The position numbers and the translations under genes were made by a program. From an uncultured Lachnospiraceae bacterium (GTDB lineage Bacteria; Bacillota; Clostridia; Lachnospirales; Lachnospiraceae), in contig CAMWLJ010000005.1 of assembly GCA_947175055.1 (NCBI GenBank), positions 1 to 64,000 of the forward strand: 64,000 bases of DNA, written 5' to 3'. The notes below the pieces were generated by a model. That model saw only the letters and a program-made list of their open reading frames with translations, was not told where the DNA came from and made no database searches. Position 1 is the first letter of the stretch. Each line of letters starts with the position of its first letter. Positions 9,494-19,898 of this stretch are shown piece after piece.

Positions 9494-10483
9494 TCATTTC
9501 TCTGAAACCGTCTCAAAGATCTTCGGAATATCTGCGTAGAAGGTCTTCCCGCTTACCGCCTCAAACGGTGCGCTCAGTTCCGGAAATACCACTTTATAAG
9601 CATGTAAAAGCTGTGATCTGACCTGATACTTCTTCTGATAGAGATCGTTCCATGCTCTGTCGCCGTACTTATAATCTCCAAGAAGCGGATGTCCGATACT
9701 GGCCAGATGGGCTCTGATCTGGTGAGATCTGCCAGTGAGAAGTTCCACTTCCAGCAAGGTTTTGTCCCGTTCTGTCCGCAGCGGCCTGTACTTTGTCTTA
9801 ATATAGACATCCGTTGTGCCTTCAGATACAATGACTACCTTGTTATGTTTCTCATCCTTCTGCAGATAACCCTCGATCAACTGTTCTTCCGTCACCCGTC
9901 CCTTAACATAGAGTTGATAATATTTATGAAGGGTTCTGTCCTTCAGCAGTTCCCCCAGCAGCTGAGCCCCCGGAAGGGACTTGGCACAGAGCACGATACC
10001 GCTTGTATTGCGATCCAGACGGTTGCAGACGGATGGTCTGTATGCGGCAAGTCCTTCTCTTGTCACCGCCCCGCTGTGGAGCAGATGACCGATCAGCCAC
10101 TCATTCAGGGACAGGTCTGTCTTCTCTGCTTTCTGAGACAGGATGCCGGCCGGTTTGTCTGCCAGGAGAATGTGTGTATCTTCATACAGAATCTTAATGC
10201 CCTTCAGCTTTTCGTAGGCACATCCATAATCCTCCCGTTCCGGTATACTCTTGCCCATAAACTTTGCTAATGTTTCTTCCGCAAAAAAAATCGACACGCT
10301 ATCGCCAAACACAAGCTTTTCGCTGCCGTCTGCCTTTTTTCCATTTAAAATGATATTCTTCTTGCGCAGCATCTTATAAAGAAAGCTGCTCCCGGCTTCC
10401 GGTAAAAGCCTGTGCAGATATTTATCGAACCTTTGCCCGGCTTCCCTTTCCGTGATCGTCCTCTGAAACATAATATTTATCAC
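9494..10483 (-). CDS. RluA-family (RluC/RluD-like) pseudouridine synthase
   Basis: NRLDRNTSGIVLCAKS; LLTGRSHQIRAHLASIGHPLLGDYKYG. Confidence 0.92.
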   Translation of the reverse strand: MINIMFQRTITEREAGQRFDKYLHRLLPEAGSSFLYKMLRKKNIILNGKKADGSEKLVFGDSVSIFFAEETLAKFMGKSIPEREDYGCAYEKLKGIKILYEDTHILLADKPAGILSQKAEKTDLSLNEWLIGHLLHSGAVTREGLAAYRPSVCNRLDRNTSGIVLCAKSLPGAQLLGELLKDRTLHKYYQLYVKGRVTEEQLIEGYLQKDEKHNKVVIVSEGTTDVYIKTKYRPLRTERDKTLLEVELLTGRSHQIRAHLASIGHPLLGDYKYGDRAWNDLYQKKYQVRSQLLHAYKVVFPELSAPFEAVSGKTFYADIPKIFETVSEK

Positions 10484-10508
10484 TGCCTTTTAAGTTTTTG
10501 TTGCCGTC

Positions 10509-11081
10509 CTATATGGAAATAGAGTACAGCAGATCAACGATCTGACCCTGACTTTTACTCTCAACAGTATCTAAGTCCATAATCTGACCTAGTCGGTCAA
10601 TATACTTATCCACATTGTCAAAGATCTTTACCGTAATATTCCTGATCCCTTCCTGGGAAAGCATCTGTTCCAGATGCTTCTCCGCCGCGTTACAGTCACA
10701 TTTGGCCGTCTCTGTCATGCCACAGAGCACATTACCTTTAAGTGCCATATGGCTGATAGCATAATTCTTCTGATAAGAAGTAAAATACATATCATAGAAA
10801 GTCAGCAGTTTCGCATCATAAGCGCTGACCTTGTTCTCCAGAGCTTCGCTGCAGCCCTCCGCTTTCAGAAAGAGTATGAGATTCACCAGACTTTTGCAGG
10901 CCGGAAGACACCCCAGGACTGCTACGATCGTCAGAAGATTCCGATTGCTTCCGGTCGTCATATACCCCATGGCATACAGGCCTATACTGACCCCGAAAAA
11001 AAGCAGTGTTCTGACCGCCGCCATCATTCTGTGATTTCTGATATAGCCGTAGGAACCCTTTGCTACTAACCTATTTTTCAT
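10509..11081 (-). CDS. Hypothetical protein with two transmembrane segments
   Basis: ORF in operon context; hydrophobic segments FFGVSIGLYAMGYM and LLTIVAVLGCLPACKSLVNLILFL. Confidence 0.6.
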   Translation of the reverse strand: MKNRLVAKGSYGYIRNHRMMAAVRTLLFFGVSIGLYAMGYMTTGSNRNLLTIVAVLGCLPACKSLVNLILFLKAEGCSEALENKVSAYDAKLLTFYDMYFTSYQKNYAISHMALKGNVLCGMTETAKCDCNAAEKHLEQMLSQEGIRNITVKIFDNVDKYIDRLGQIMDLDTVESKSQGQIVDLLYSISI

Positions 11082-11141
11082 ACTTCCCCATTCCTTCATC
11101 TTCCTTATATGGATTACGAGCAAGTTTTGTTCGCATATACA

Positions 11142-11891
11142 TTATGTAAACTTATACAGCAGGTTCTGTACGCCCTGTGTTGCCAGATACAATGCCTTCA
11201 TCGGTAAACCGCAGACCGAAACGGATTTTCCTCTTTTGCAGTCCATGACTGCTTTGGCGACCACACTTTCAGCCTCCATCATCGCCATCTTTTTGTGACG
11301 GCTCATATTGGATGCTTCCCCGTATGCGCTTGCAAGAAAAGGTGTATTCACCGGCCCAGGGCAGACTGCCATGACACGGATCCCGCGCTCCGCCAACTCT
11401 TTGTTCAAGGCTCTGCTTAAGGAATACACATAAGCTTTGGATGCGGCATAGACTGCAAAAGCCGCCTGAGGTACGAATGCCGCCCCCGATGCCAGCTGTA
11501 TGATCTTGCTGCCTCTGCGCATATAGGGCAGGCAGAGTTTGGTCATCCTGGTCAGCGCCACGATATTGAGCTGCACCATATCCGATACCGCCGCATCGCT
11601 CTGCTGCATGAATTTACCATGATTCCCTGTACCGGCACAATTGACCAGCACAGTGATCTTAGGATTGCTGATGGCAAGAATCTCGGCAAACTGGTCCATT
11701 GCACTGTCCAGAGTCACATCCATGGCAATTATCTGCGTTTTATGCCGCAGAGAACGGGCCAACTCTTCCATCGGCTCCCGCCTGCGTGCCAAAAGCCAGA
11801 TTTCATCTGTTTTATGTAAACTACTGTCCAACTGCCGCGCAAATTCCATTCCCATTCCGGAGGATGCGCCTGTGATAATTGCAATATTCAT
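11142..11891 (-). CDS. Short-chain dehydrogenase/reductase
   Basis: IITGASSGMGMEFARQL, YAASKAYVYSLSRAL. Confidence 0.92.
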   Translation of the reverse strand: MNIAIITGASSGMGMEFARQLDSSLHKTDEIWLLARRREPMEELARSLRHKTQIIAMDVTLDSAMDQFAEILAISNPKITVLVNCAGTGNHGKFMQQSDAAVSDMVQLNIVALTRMTKLCLPYMRRGSKIIQLASGAAFVPQAAFAVYAASKAYVYSLSRALNKELAERGIRVMAVCPGPVNTPFLASAYGEASNMSRHKKMAMMEAESVVAKAVMDCKRGKSVSVCGLPMKALYLATQGVQNLLYKFT

Positions 11892-12010
11892 AATCTTTCT
11901 CCCTCGTGTATACCTTTATCGATCGAAGATACCAGACAGCCCTATTCGCAGGATCTTCATCTGTATATTATATCCACTTACATCCACAACATCAATACAT
12001 TGTGATACAT

Positions 12011-13927
12011 TCACCCCTTCTTATGATGCACATTCCTAATGGTCCTTTTCTTCCCGGTCTTTACTTTATTCGGTCTACTTAAGCTCCTACTGTTATTCTG
12101 CCTTGTCTCCGCTTTGCCGCCTTTATCCCGCTGATTGTTGCGCGGCCTGATCAGGCACTTTTTGTCAAACCCTATCAAATCTTCACGGCCACCTTTGATC
12201 AGCGCTTCCTTCACCAGTTCATAGTTGTTCGGATTACGATACTGGATCAGAGCCCGCTGCATAGCCTTCTCATGGGGATTACGACAGACATACACCTTCT
12301 GACCGTCTCTCGGGTCGATCCCAGTATAGTACATGACCGTTGACACCGTTGACGGCGTCGGGTAGAAATCCTGCACCTGCTCCGGCATATATCCAAGATC
12401 CCTCAGATATTCTGCCAGTTCAATGGCCTCTTTCAAGGTGGATCCCGGATGGGAGGACATCAGATACGGCACCAGGAACTGCTTCTTCCCAAGCTGGTCA
12501 TTAAGCTTGTAATATTTCCTGACGAATCGTTCATAGACCGATTTCTGCGGTTTCCCCATCTTCTGAAGCACCGCGTCCGAAATATGTTCCGGCGCTACCT
12601 TGAGCTGTCCACTGACATGGTGCTCCACCAGTTCCCGGAAGAAAGAGTCGTCCCGGTCCGCCATCAGATAATCAAAACGGATACCTGAGCGGACAAAGAC
12701 CTTCTTCACCCCAGGCAGTGCCCGCAGCCTGCGCAGCAATGACAGATAATCGGAATGGTCAACTTCCAGATTCGGACAGGGTTCCGGGAAAAGGCACTGT
12801 CTGTGTTTGCAGACTCCTTGTGTCATCTGTTTCTGGCAGGAAGGCCGCCTGAAATTGGCCGTGGGACCGCCCACATCGTGAATATATCCCTTAAAATCTT
12901 TCTCCCGGATCATCCCCTCCGCTTCCCGCAGAATGGACTCATGGCTTCTGACCTGTACCGTCCGTCCCTGATGAAACGTCAGAGCGCAGAAATTACAGCC
13001 GCCGAAACATCCTCTGTTGCTGGCAAGGGAAAACTTGATCTCCGAGATCGCCGGCACACCGCCAGCCTCTTCATAGGACGGATGGTAAGTGCGCATATAG
13101 GGCAGGTCATAGACTGCATCCATCTCCTGCGTCGTCAGCGGCGGCTGCGGCGGATTCTGTACGACAAAGACACCGTGCGGATACTCCTCGATCAGCGTCT
13201 TGCCGATGCATGGATCGGTGTTGCAGTACTGTATCTGAAAACTCTCCGCATATCTGTGCGGCGCTGCTTTCATTTCTTCATAGGAGGGCAGCCGAATGGC
13301 ATCATAAATTCCCGTGCTGTCTTTCGTCTTATAGACCGTCCCCGGAATAAAGGTGATGTCCTTCACCGCAATGCCGCCGGCCAGCGCATCCGCGATCTCC
13401 ACGATCGATTTCTCCCCCATGCCGTAAGAGATCAGATCCGCCTGACTGTCCAGAAGGATGGAACGCTTGAAACTGTCTGACCAGTAATCATAGTGAGCCA
13501 TGCGGCGCAGACTGGCTTCGATACCACCGATGATCACCGGCACATCTTTATATACCCTGCGGATCAGATTGCCATAGACTACTGTGGCGTGATCCGGCCT
13601 CTTATAGGGCACGCCGCCCGGTGTATAAGCATCTGTCTGACGATGTTTTCCGGACACGAAATAATGGTTCACCATGGAATCCATATTGCCACCGGAGATC
13701 AGAAACCCGAGTTTGGGCTTGCCCAGAACCGTAATGCTGCTCTCATCCTTCCAGTCGGGCTGCGAGATAATGCCTACCCTGTATCCATTCGCCTCCAAAA
13801 CCCTGCTGATGATGGCATGCCCGAAGGAAGGATGATCCACATAGGCATCCCCGATCACATAGACGAAATCCAGTTGATCTATGCCCTGTCTCTCCATATC
13901 CTCTTGCGAAATCGGTAAAAAATCCAT
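12011..13927 (-). CDS. YgiQ-family radical SAM protein
   Basis: [19 protein letters not shown], long YgiQ-like sequence, basic C-terminal tail. Confidence 0.92.
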   Translation of the reverse strand: MDFLPISQEDMERQGIDQLDFVYVIGDAYVDHPSFGHAIISRVLEANGYRVGIISQPDWKDESSITVLGKPKLGFLISGGNMDSMVNHYFVSGKHRQTDAYTPGGVPYKRPDHATVVYGNLIRRVYKDVPVIIGGIEASLRRMAHYDYWSDSFKRSILLDSQADLISYGMGEKSIVEIADALAGGIAVKDITFIPGTVYKTKDSTGIYDAIRLPSYEEMKAAPHRYAESFQIQYCNTDPCIGKTLIEEYPHGVFVVQNPPQPPLTTQEMDAVYDLPYMRTYHPSYEEAGGVPAISEIKFSLASNRGCFGGCNFCALTFHQGRTVQVRSHESILREAEGMIREKDFKGYIHDVGGPTANFRRPSCQKQMTQGVCKHRQCLFPEPCPNLEVDHSDYLSLLRRLRALPGVKKVFVRSGIRFDYLMADRDDSFFRELVEHHVSGQLKVAPEHISDAVLQKMGKPQKSVYERFVRKYYKLNDQLGKKQFLVPYLMSSHPGSTLKEAIELAEYLRDLGYMPEQVQDFYPTPSTVSTVMYYTGIDPRDGQKVYVCRNPHEKAMQRALIQYRNPNNYELVKEALIKGGREDLIGFDKKCLIRPRNNQRDKGGKAETRQNNSRSLSRPNKVKTGKKRTIRNVHHKKG

Positions 13928-13996
13928 TCCATGTACTCCTGTATACTTAGTATTGTCTTAAAACAAAGCAGCCTATCTTTCTCTTCTTACGTCTCC

Positions 13997-14671
13997 TCAC
14001 TGATGCTGCCCAAAGCCGCCATTAAGCGTGCCGTCTTCGATCAGTTCCGTAAACTCACGGGTATAATAGTCCGCCAGCATTTTCTTCTCTTCTTCCTGAT
14101 ATTCCGAATACTTGTCATAGACGGCGCACACCTTCATTCCCGCGGTCTTTCCCGCCTGAATGCCATGGACGATATCCTCGAAAACAAGGCAGTGTGCAGG
14201 ATCCACCTTAAGATGTTTCGCCGCTGCCAGATAGATATCGGGAGCCGGTTTCCCCTTCGCCACATCACAGCCCGTTACAATGCAGGAAAAAAAGCGCTCC
14301 AGATGATGCACCGCAACGATATTCTCCACCAGCTCCCTCGAATTACTGGTGGCGATCCCCATCTTGATGCCCTGCCTTCTGCAATACTGCAATAACTCCC
14401 GCACTCCCTTTTTCAGAGGGACTTCGTGCGTATATTTGTCCCAGGCCATACGGTTCCAATCAGCCTTGATCGTCTCTAAGGAATCCGGAAGCCGGAAGCG
14501 TTCCTTAAAGTAAACCGCCGTCTCGGTAAAACTTCTCCCACCAATGGATGCCTGCAGATCCTCCGGCATAGCGATACCGCGTCTTCCCAGATATTCTATA
14601 TCAACACTTTTCCATACCCACATGGAATCCACCATGGAGCCATCCAGATCAAAGATGACTGCTTCTATCAT
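13997..14671 (-). CDS. HAD-superfamily phosphatase (beta-phosphoglucomutase-like)
   Basis: AVIFDLDGSMVDSMWVWK; KMGIATSNSRELVEN; CLVFEDIVHGIQAGKTAGM. Confidence 0.9.
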   Translation of the reverse strand: MIEAVIFDLDGSMVDSMWVWKSVDIEYLGRRGIAMPEDLQASIGGRSFTETAVYFKERFRLPDSLETIKADWNRMAWDKYTHEVPLKKGVRELLQYCRRQGIKMGIATSNSRELVENIVAVHHLERFFSCIVTGCDVAKGKPAPDIYLAAAKHLKVDPAHCLVFEDIVHGIQAGKTAGMKVCAVYDKYSEYQEEEKKMLADYYTREFTELIEDGTLNGGFGQHQ

Positions 14672-15362
14672 ATTTCAAACTCTCCACTTCTTCTTTAGTC
14701 AGTCTGCGGAAGGCACCCCTGGGCAGCGTCTCTTCCAAGACCAGCGGGCCCATCCGAATCCTTTTCAGATAGACCACCTCATTCCCCACTGCATGCAGCA
14801 TACGTTTCACCTGATGAAACTTACCCTCGGTGATCGTCAATGTGATCTTCTTATCTTCCAGTATCTGTACCACTGCCGGTTCAAGGGGCTTCTTCTCTCC
14901 GATATCCACACCCTGGTCCAGCATCTGTCTCTGCTTCCCGTCAAAAGGACGGGCCAGATGACATTCATATTCCTTCTCCACATGCCTGTTTGGCGCCAAC
15001 AGCTCATGAGCCAGTGCACCGTCATTTGTGATCAGCAAAAGCCCCTCTGTGTCCTTGTCCAGTCTCCCTACCGGAAAAAGATCCTTCCGCGTCTTATCTA
15101 CGATCAGGTCAAGAACCGTGCGGGCCTGCCGGTCCCTCGTGGCGGACACCACACCTGCCGGTTTATGCAGCAGATAATAAACATATCCTTCGTAGATACA
15201 GGGCTGTCCTTTATAAGAAATGCTGTCCTCTTCCGCCTGAACCTGCTCTTCCGGACGAAGGACCAACACCCCGTTGACCGATACCAGCCCCGCCTTGATA
15301 TCCTTTTTCACCTGGCTTCTTGTGCCAAGATTCAATTCACATAAATATTTATCCAAACGCAT
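14649..15362 (-). CDS. RsuA/RluB-family 16S/23S rRNA pseudouridine synthase
   Basis: MRLDKYLCELNLGTRSQVKKDIKAGLVSVNG; GRLDKDTEGLLLITNDG. Confidence 0.9.
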   Translation of the reverse strand: MRLDKYLCELNLGTRSQVKKDIKAGLVSVNGVLVLRPEEQVQAEEDSISYKGQPCIYEGYVYYLLHKPAGVVSATRDRQARTVLDLIVDKTRKDLFPVGRLDKDTEGLLLITNDGALAHELLAPNRHVEKEYECHLARPFDGKQRQMLDQGVDIGEKKPLEPAVVQILEDKKITLTITEGKFHQVKRMLHAVGNEVVYLKRIRMGPLVLEETLPRGAFRRLTKEEVESLKYDRSSHL

Positions 15363-15534
15363 CCTGATCCCATCCACCTGTTCCGGCATCTGCACCGCGC
15401 AGCACGGCTGATGCAGAATTACATCTCTATCTGCAGCTGTTGCCTTCCAATGACAAAGACATACAACCTGTTAATAATCACGCACGCCTCAGAATATAAA
15501 TAAAGTAAGCTTTCCTGAACAAGGAACATCCACC

Positions 15535-16500
15535 ATGAAAAAGAAAGATACCCTATATCAGCTCCTGTTCACTGCGCTCTCCCTCTATCTGATCTTCCTG
15601 ATGCTCCGTTATCCGGCGCTTGCTCTCGAATATGCTTCCAAAGGACTGCAGCTCTGGTTTACCAAAATGGTGCCCACCCTCCTGCCCTTTATGATCCTCT
15701 CGGGGATCATGATCCGTATGAACCTGACAGAAAGCTTCGTACGTCTACTCCACCCGCTCCTGCATCAGCTGTTCGGGACTTCCAGAAACGGTTCCTACAC
15801 GATCGTCATGGGCTTTTTGTGCGGCTTCCCAATGGGGGCGCGAATCGTGGGAGAACTCTACGAACATCATAGATTGTCCCGAGAAGAAAGCACATATCTG
15901 CTGTACTTCTGCAATAATATCGGGCCCATCTATTTCTTAAGCTATGTAGTCCCCACCCTTGGCATCGACCGGCCACTTGGGCCGTTTCTGCTCATGTATG
16001 GCATACCGTTGTTCTATGGCTTTCTACTTATGCGTATCGTGCCATTGTTATCCCATCTGTGCCGTTCACACGGGAAACGCACTACAAGTCCATACAACCT
16101 GTTTTCAGAGAGCTGTTCCGATCCTGCCAAAAGATCTGATTCCCTTTTGGCGGCCATCGATGCCTCCGTACTATCAGGCTTGATCGGCATCGCCAAGCTG
16201 GGTGGCTATATGATCTTCTTTAATTTACTGAATATCGTGTTTCAACCCTTTCATCATGTTAACATACAGATCCTGAATGTATACAGGTGTCTTCTGGAAA
16301 TCACCAGTGGTATTGACTATTCTGGTCGGTCAATCTACTATGCCGTCCTTATTCTTCTTCCTTTTGGCGGCTTTTCCTGTATCGCCCAAACCTACAGTAT
16401 GATCCGACAGACCGATCTTTCCGTCCGCCCTTATGTCTTCCACAAAACAGTGCAAACGGCTGTCACAGCGGTGATTTACCTGTTTCTGTATTTACGATGA
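15535..16500 (+). CDS. ylbJ: YlbJ-like sporulation/nucleoside-recognition membrane protein
   Basis: KGLQLWFTKMVPTLLPFMILSGIMIRM; GFLCGFPMGARIVGELY; CNNIGPIYFLSYV. Confidence 0.75.
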   Translation: MKKKDTLYQLLFTALSLYLIFLMLRYPALALEYASKGLQLWFTKMVPTLLPFMILSGIMIRMNLTESFVRLLHPLLHQLFGTSRNGSYTIVMGFLCGFPMGARIVGELYEHHRLSREESTYLLYFCNNIGPIYFLSYVVPTLGIDRPLGPFLLMYGIPLFYGFLLMRIVPLLSHLCRSHGKRTTSPYNLFSESCSDPAKRSDSLLAAIDASVLSGLIGIAKLGGYMIFFNLLNIVFQPFHHVNIQILNVYRCLLEITSGIDYSGRSIYYAVLILLPFGGFSCIAQTYSMIRQTDLSVRPYVFHKTVQTAVTAVIYLFLYLR

Positions 16501-17904
16501 ACTGTCACGCCTGCGCTTTCTTCTCCTGCGTCTTTTGCTTCTTCTGCGTCTGTGTCTTCCACGCAGAATCATTGCCATGGAAACTGCCATACCTAAGATC
16601 AGCAGTGCGCATACGATACACACGGCAATGAGGAATCCATCATACATGCGTTCTTCTCTACCGTCCGTTTCCGGTTCTCCTGCTCTGTCTTCTATAGGAC
16701 GTACATCCCCGGAAGCACTTTCCAGCGCTTCTTTCTCTGCCAGCTGCGCAGCGATCTCTTCCGGCGTCTTATAATCCATAGCCGGCAGGGATACCATATT
16801 GCTGGCAGTATATAGATCGTAGCCGTTATAACTGTTCACCACGATACGAGGCACCACCCGGGGAGGCACCTGCATGGTAAAGTGGAATGTATCGGAGGAC
16901 CGATCCGGCCACCTTAAGAGCTCGGAGAAAGTCTCTCCGCCGTCATAACTGTATGCATAATACAGCATACCGCTGTCCCTGTCCGCTGCAGACACCTGCA
17001 CCGTCACTTCACCGTTATCTGCATTCTGTTCCAATACCTCAATGATACAGAATTCCGGTTCCGTACTGTCAGGCGCCACCAGATCCGCTGGTACATCCAC
17101 TACCACATTTTGGTAGCCGCTGTAGTCTACTCCCAATTCCTCAGAACTGAGATTAAAGTATTTCGCGACGGCAGTAGCATCCAGCCTGCCGAAAGCTTTC
17201 AATTTATCATCATGATCATAGAACGGTTTATCATTATCCTGATCCAAATGGCAGTGTTCTATCAATACACAGGGAATATCCCGTTCCGTGGCATGACGGA
17301 TGATCCCATAATAATCGAGTCCCGTACTGCCAAGTCTTGTCTTGATACCTCTGGAATATAGCCCCAGTTCCTGCAGCAGCTCCATCTCAACGCTGGCAAA
17401 CGCATATCCCTTACTATAGTTCTCCCCAAACGCCGATACCCAGCACTCAGCCCCGAACAGCGTATGATGCTCCGACAGGTTAAAGTGCAGACAGAACAGG
17501 AAATCCGCATCAACACTCTTGGCATATTCGCATCGCTCCTCTAAGGAGAGTTCCTGATCGCCGTTTCTGGTCAGATATACGCTGACACCTTCATACTTTT
17601 CCAACTCCTCTTTCATGGCTTCGGCCACGACTATAGTCATCTCTTTCTCGGTGTAATCCTCGTATTCGCCGCCCAGGTTCTCCCCGCCATGCCCCGGATC
17701 TATCACGATCCGCAGCGTATCGTAAACATCCTTCTCCGCGGCACATACGATCATCTTCCCAGCGTCGGCACCGCTGACAATACTGTGCAACTTATCGAAA
17801 AAAACAATACCGCAGACTATCATCATGCCTGTCAAGATACCAACTGTCAATAACCGCACGATCATCATTAAACTTCTCACCATTGTTGTTATATTCCTGT
17901 TCAC
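16492..17904 (-). CDS. N-acetylmuramoyl-L-alanine amidase (Amidase_3), two TM anchors and Arg-rich C-tail
   Basis: IVIDPGHGGENLGG, FCLHFN, LIEHCHLDQDND zinc-site motifs; C-terminal RGRHRRRRSKRRRRRKRRRDSSS. Confidence 0.85.
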   Translation of the reverse strand: MNRNITTMVRSLMMIVRLLTVGILTGMMIVCGIVFFDKLHSIVSGADAGKMIVCAAEKDVYDTLRIVIDPGHGGENLGGEYEDYTEKEMTIVVAEAMKEELEKYEGVSVYLTRNGDQELSLEERCEYAKSVDADFLFCLHFNLSEHHTLFGAECWVSAFGENYSKGYAFASVEMELLQELGLYSRGIKTRLGSTGLDYYGIIRHATERDIPCVLIEHCHLDQDNDKPFYDHDDKLKAFGRLDATAVAKYFNLSSEELGVDYSGYQNVVVDVPADLVAPDSTEPEFCIIEVLEQNADNGEVTVQVSAADRDSGMLYYAYSYDGGETFSELLRWPDRSSDTFHFTMQVPPRVVPRIVVNSYNGYDLYTASNMVSLPAMDYKTPEEIAAQLAEKEALESASGDVRPIEDRAGEPETDGREERMYDGFLIAVCIVCALLILGMAVSMAMILRGRHRRRRSKRRRRRKRRRDSSS

Positions 17905-18018
17905 TTCCTATTCTATTCCCGCAGGCAACGAGTCAAAGACTACGTATGTCCGGCCCTATAAGGAAAAAAAGAGCCTGCCTAATGGCAAACTCTGTTATTC
18001 AAGCCAACCCCTATGGCT

Positions 18019-18633
18019 TTACATCAAATTCAGTTCAGCCGGTTCACTTTCACCCTCAGCTTCTTTCAACATCTGCTCTACCTCGATCGGACGCAGTTCA
18101 GCGCGATTTGCCTTAACGGTTTCATTATAACCGCTGATCGTATTATAGAAACTCTCATAGTGTTCTGTCGTCGTTGCCAGAGTCGCCGTCATGGCATTTT
18201 CCAGATTGGCCAGCATCTCGTCAAGATACTGCATGGCAGATGTCCGGACACCATTGGCCTCCAAAGTTGCATTATTAAGAATCTCCTGCGCCTGCATCGT
18301 AGCCATCCGCACTACTTCATTGGCCTGTGCGTAAGCCTGCTGCATGATCTCATGCTCATTGATCAACTCCGTAGTCTGCACCGTTGCATCTTTGATCAAT
18401 GCCTCCGCCTTAGTACGTGCATCATTCAAAATGGCTTCCTTATTGGTGATGATCTTCTGATAACGCTTGATCTCATCCGGTGTCTTCATGCGAAGCTCCC
18501 GTAAGAGTTCATCAATCTCTTCTTTATTCACGATTATGTTCGTCTTAGACAAGGGCTGATATTTACAGCCATCAATGTAATCTTCAATCTCATCGATAAG
18601 TTGTTCAATTTTACTACTCATCTTTATCCCCAT
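18019..18633 (-). CDS. Coiled-coil protein, V-type ATPase subunit H / DivIVA-like
   Basis: Long predicted coiled coil; adjacent to coaD-rsmD. Confidence 0.5.
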   Translation of the reverse strand: MGIKMSSKIEQLIDEIEDYIDGCKYQPLSKTNIIVNKEEIDELLRELRMKTPDEIKRYQKIITNKEAILNDARTKAEALIKDATVQTTELINEHEIMQQAYAQANEVVRMATMQAQEILNNATLEANGVRTSAMQYLDEMLANLENAMTATLATTTEHYESFYNTISGYNETVKANRAELRPIEVEQMLKEAEGESEPAELNLM

Positions 18634-18726
18634 TCCTGAATATTCTGTAAGGTTTGGTCTTCTATCTCAGCTTAATTCTGACTTTACACCCCGGCAGGCT
18701 GGGTGTATTCCCTTCTTGACCCTTCC

Positions 18727-19215
18727 TTATTTCACGTGCCCATATTTCTCATAGATCAATTTAGCGACAAATTCCGGCACACATTGAGAAATATCACCAT
18801 TAAAGCTGGCGAATTCCCTGACTGTGGAAGAACTCAAGTATGCATATTCCAAACTGGTGGTCAGAAACATCGTGTCCAGATCACCACCTGAAAATTTCCT
18901 GTTAGTCTGTGCAATCTGCAGCTCGTATTCAAAATCCGTGATCGCCCGCAATCCTCTGATCGCTACATGGATATCCTTCTTCCTGGCATAATCGATCAGC
19001 AGGCCACTGAAGGAATCTACCACCACATTAGGCATATCCTTAGTCGCTTCCTCTAACATCTTAACACGTTCTTCCACAGAAAACAATGGAGTCTTTGTTT
19101 TATTATTCAACACGCTCACCGTTAATTCATCAAAAATTTCGGCTGCACGCCTGATAATATCCAAATGCCCAAAAGTAACAGGATCAAAACTTCCTGGATA
19201 GATTGCTGCTTTCAT
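18727..19215 (-). CDS. coaD: Pantetheine-phosphate adenylyltransferase
   Basis: [25 protein letters not shown]. Confidence 0.95.
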   Translation of the reverse strand: MKAAIYPGSFDPVTFGHLDIIRRAAEIFDELTVSVLNNKTKTPLFSVEERVKMLEEATKDMPNVVVDSFSGLLIDYARKKDIHVAIRGLRAITDFEYELQIAQTNRKFSGGDLDTMFLTTSLEYAYLSSSTVREFASFNGDISQCVPEFVAKLIYEKYGHVK

Positions 19216-19314
19216 AATACTCTCCCCTTTATCACGATATCCCCTTTGGGATTCCCGGAAATACTTCCTACTTTTGGCATTATAAATCACTTTTTCCAAA
19301 ATGTCTTTACTTTT

Positions 19315-19863
19315 TTAAAAAATTCTGCAAAACACATGCTTGTTCGTCTTATAACATTTCTCCTTCTCCACTATAAATCCCAGATCCTTCACATAAGAAA
19401 AATCACTGTCAAGCGCCGCTTCTATCACGATCAGCGTATTCTCCGTCACATACGGAAGCGTCCGCAGCATCTGCAACACCTGCTGTTCATATGTGCTATG
19501 ATAAGGCGGATCCATAAAGATCACATCCACGTCTTTCTCGTGGATCCCCGGCAGCGCACTCAAGACGTCCTGCCGCAGTACCGTCGCCCGAGCCGTGAAC
19601 CTGGTAAACTGCAGATTCTCCGTGATGCAGGCCACCGCATTCCTGTTGTTCTCCACAAAATAGGAATGTCTTGCCCCGCGGCTTAACGCTTCAATTCCGA
19701 TACCGCCGCTCCCGCTGTACAGATCTAAGAATACGGCATCCGGCAGATAGGGCTGCAGCATATTAAATAATGTCTCTTTTATCCTGTCCGTAGTCGGCCT
19801 GGTATCCATTCCCTCCGGTGTCTTCAGACGCAGGCTTCTGGCCGTCCCCGCTATCACTCTCAT
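19315..19863 (-). CDS. rsmD: 16S rRNA (guanine(966)-N(2))-methyltransferase
   Basis: MRVIAGTARSLRLKTPEGMDTRPTTDRIKETLFN; DVIFMDPPY. Confidence 0.95.
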   Translation of the reverse strand: MRVIAGTARSLRLKTPEGMDTRPTTDRIKETLFNMLQPYLPDAVFLDLYSGSGGIGIEALSRGARHSYFVENNRNAVACITENLQFTRFTARATVLRQDVLSALPGIHEKDVDVIFMDPPYHSTYEQQVLQMLRTLPYVTENTLIVIEAALDSDFSYVKDLGFIVEKEKCYKTNKHVFCRIF

Positions 19864-19898
19864 AGTTTCCTCCATTCCGGTCTATTCTCTATTCCCTG

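Noticed and set aside
12755-13480. 241-aa plus-strand ORF antisense to YgiQ-family gene
   Set aside because: Composition typical of spurious antisense ORF.
15535-16500. ylbJ-like gene as horizontally acquired because it is on the opposite strand
   Set aside because: Strand change alone is weak evidence; the family is normal in Clostridia.
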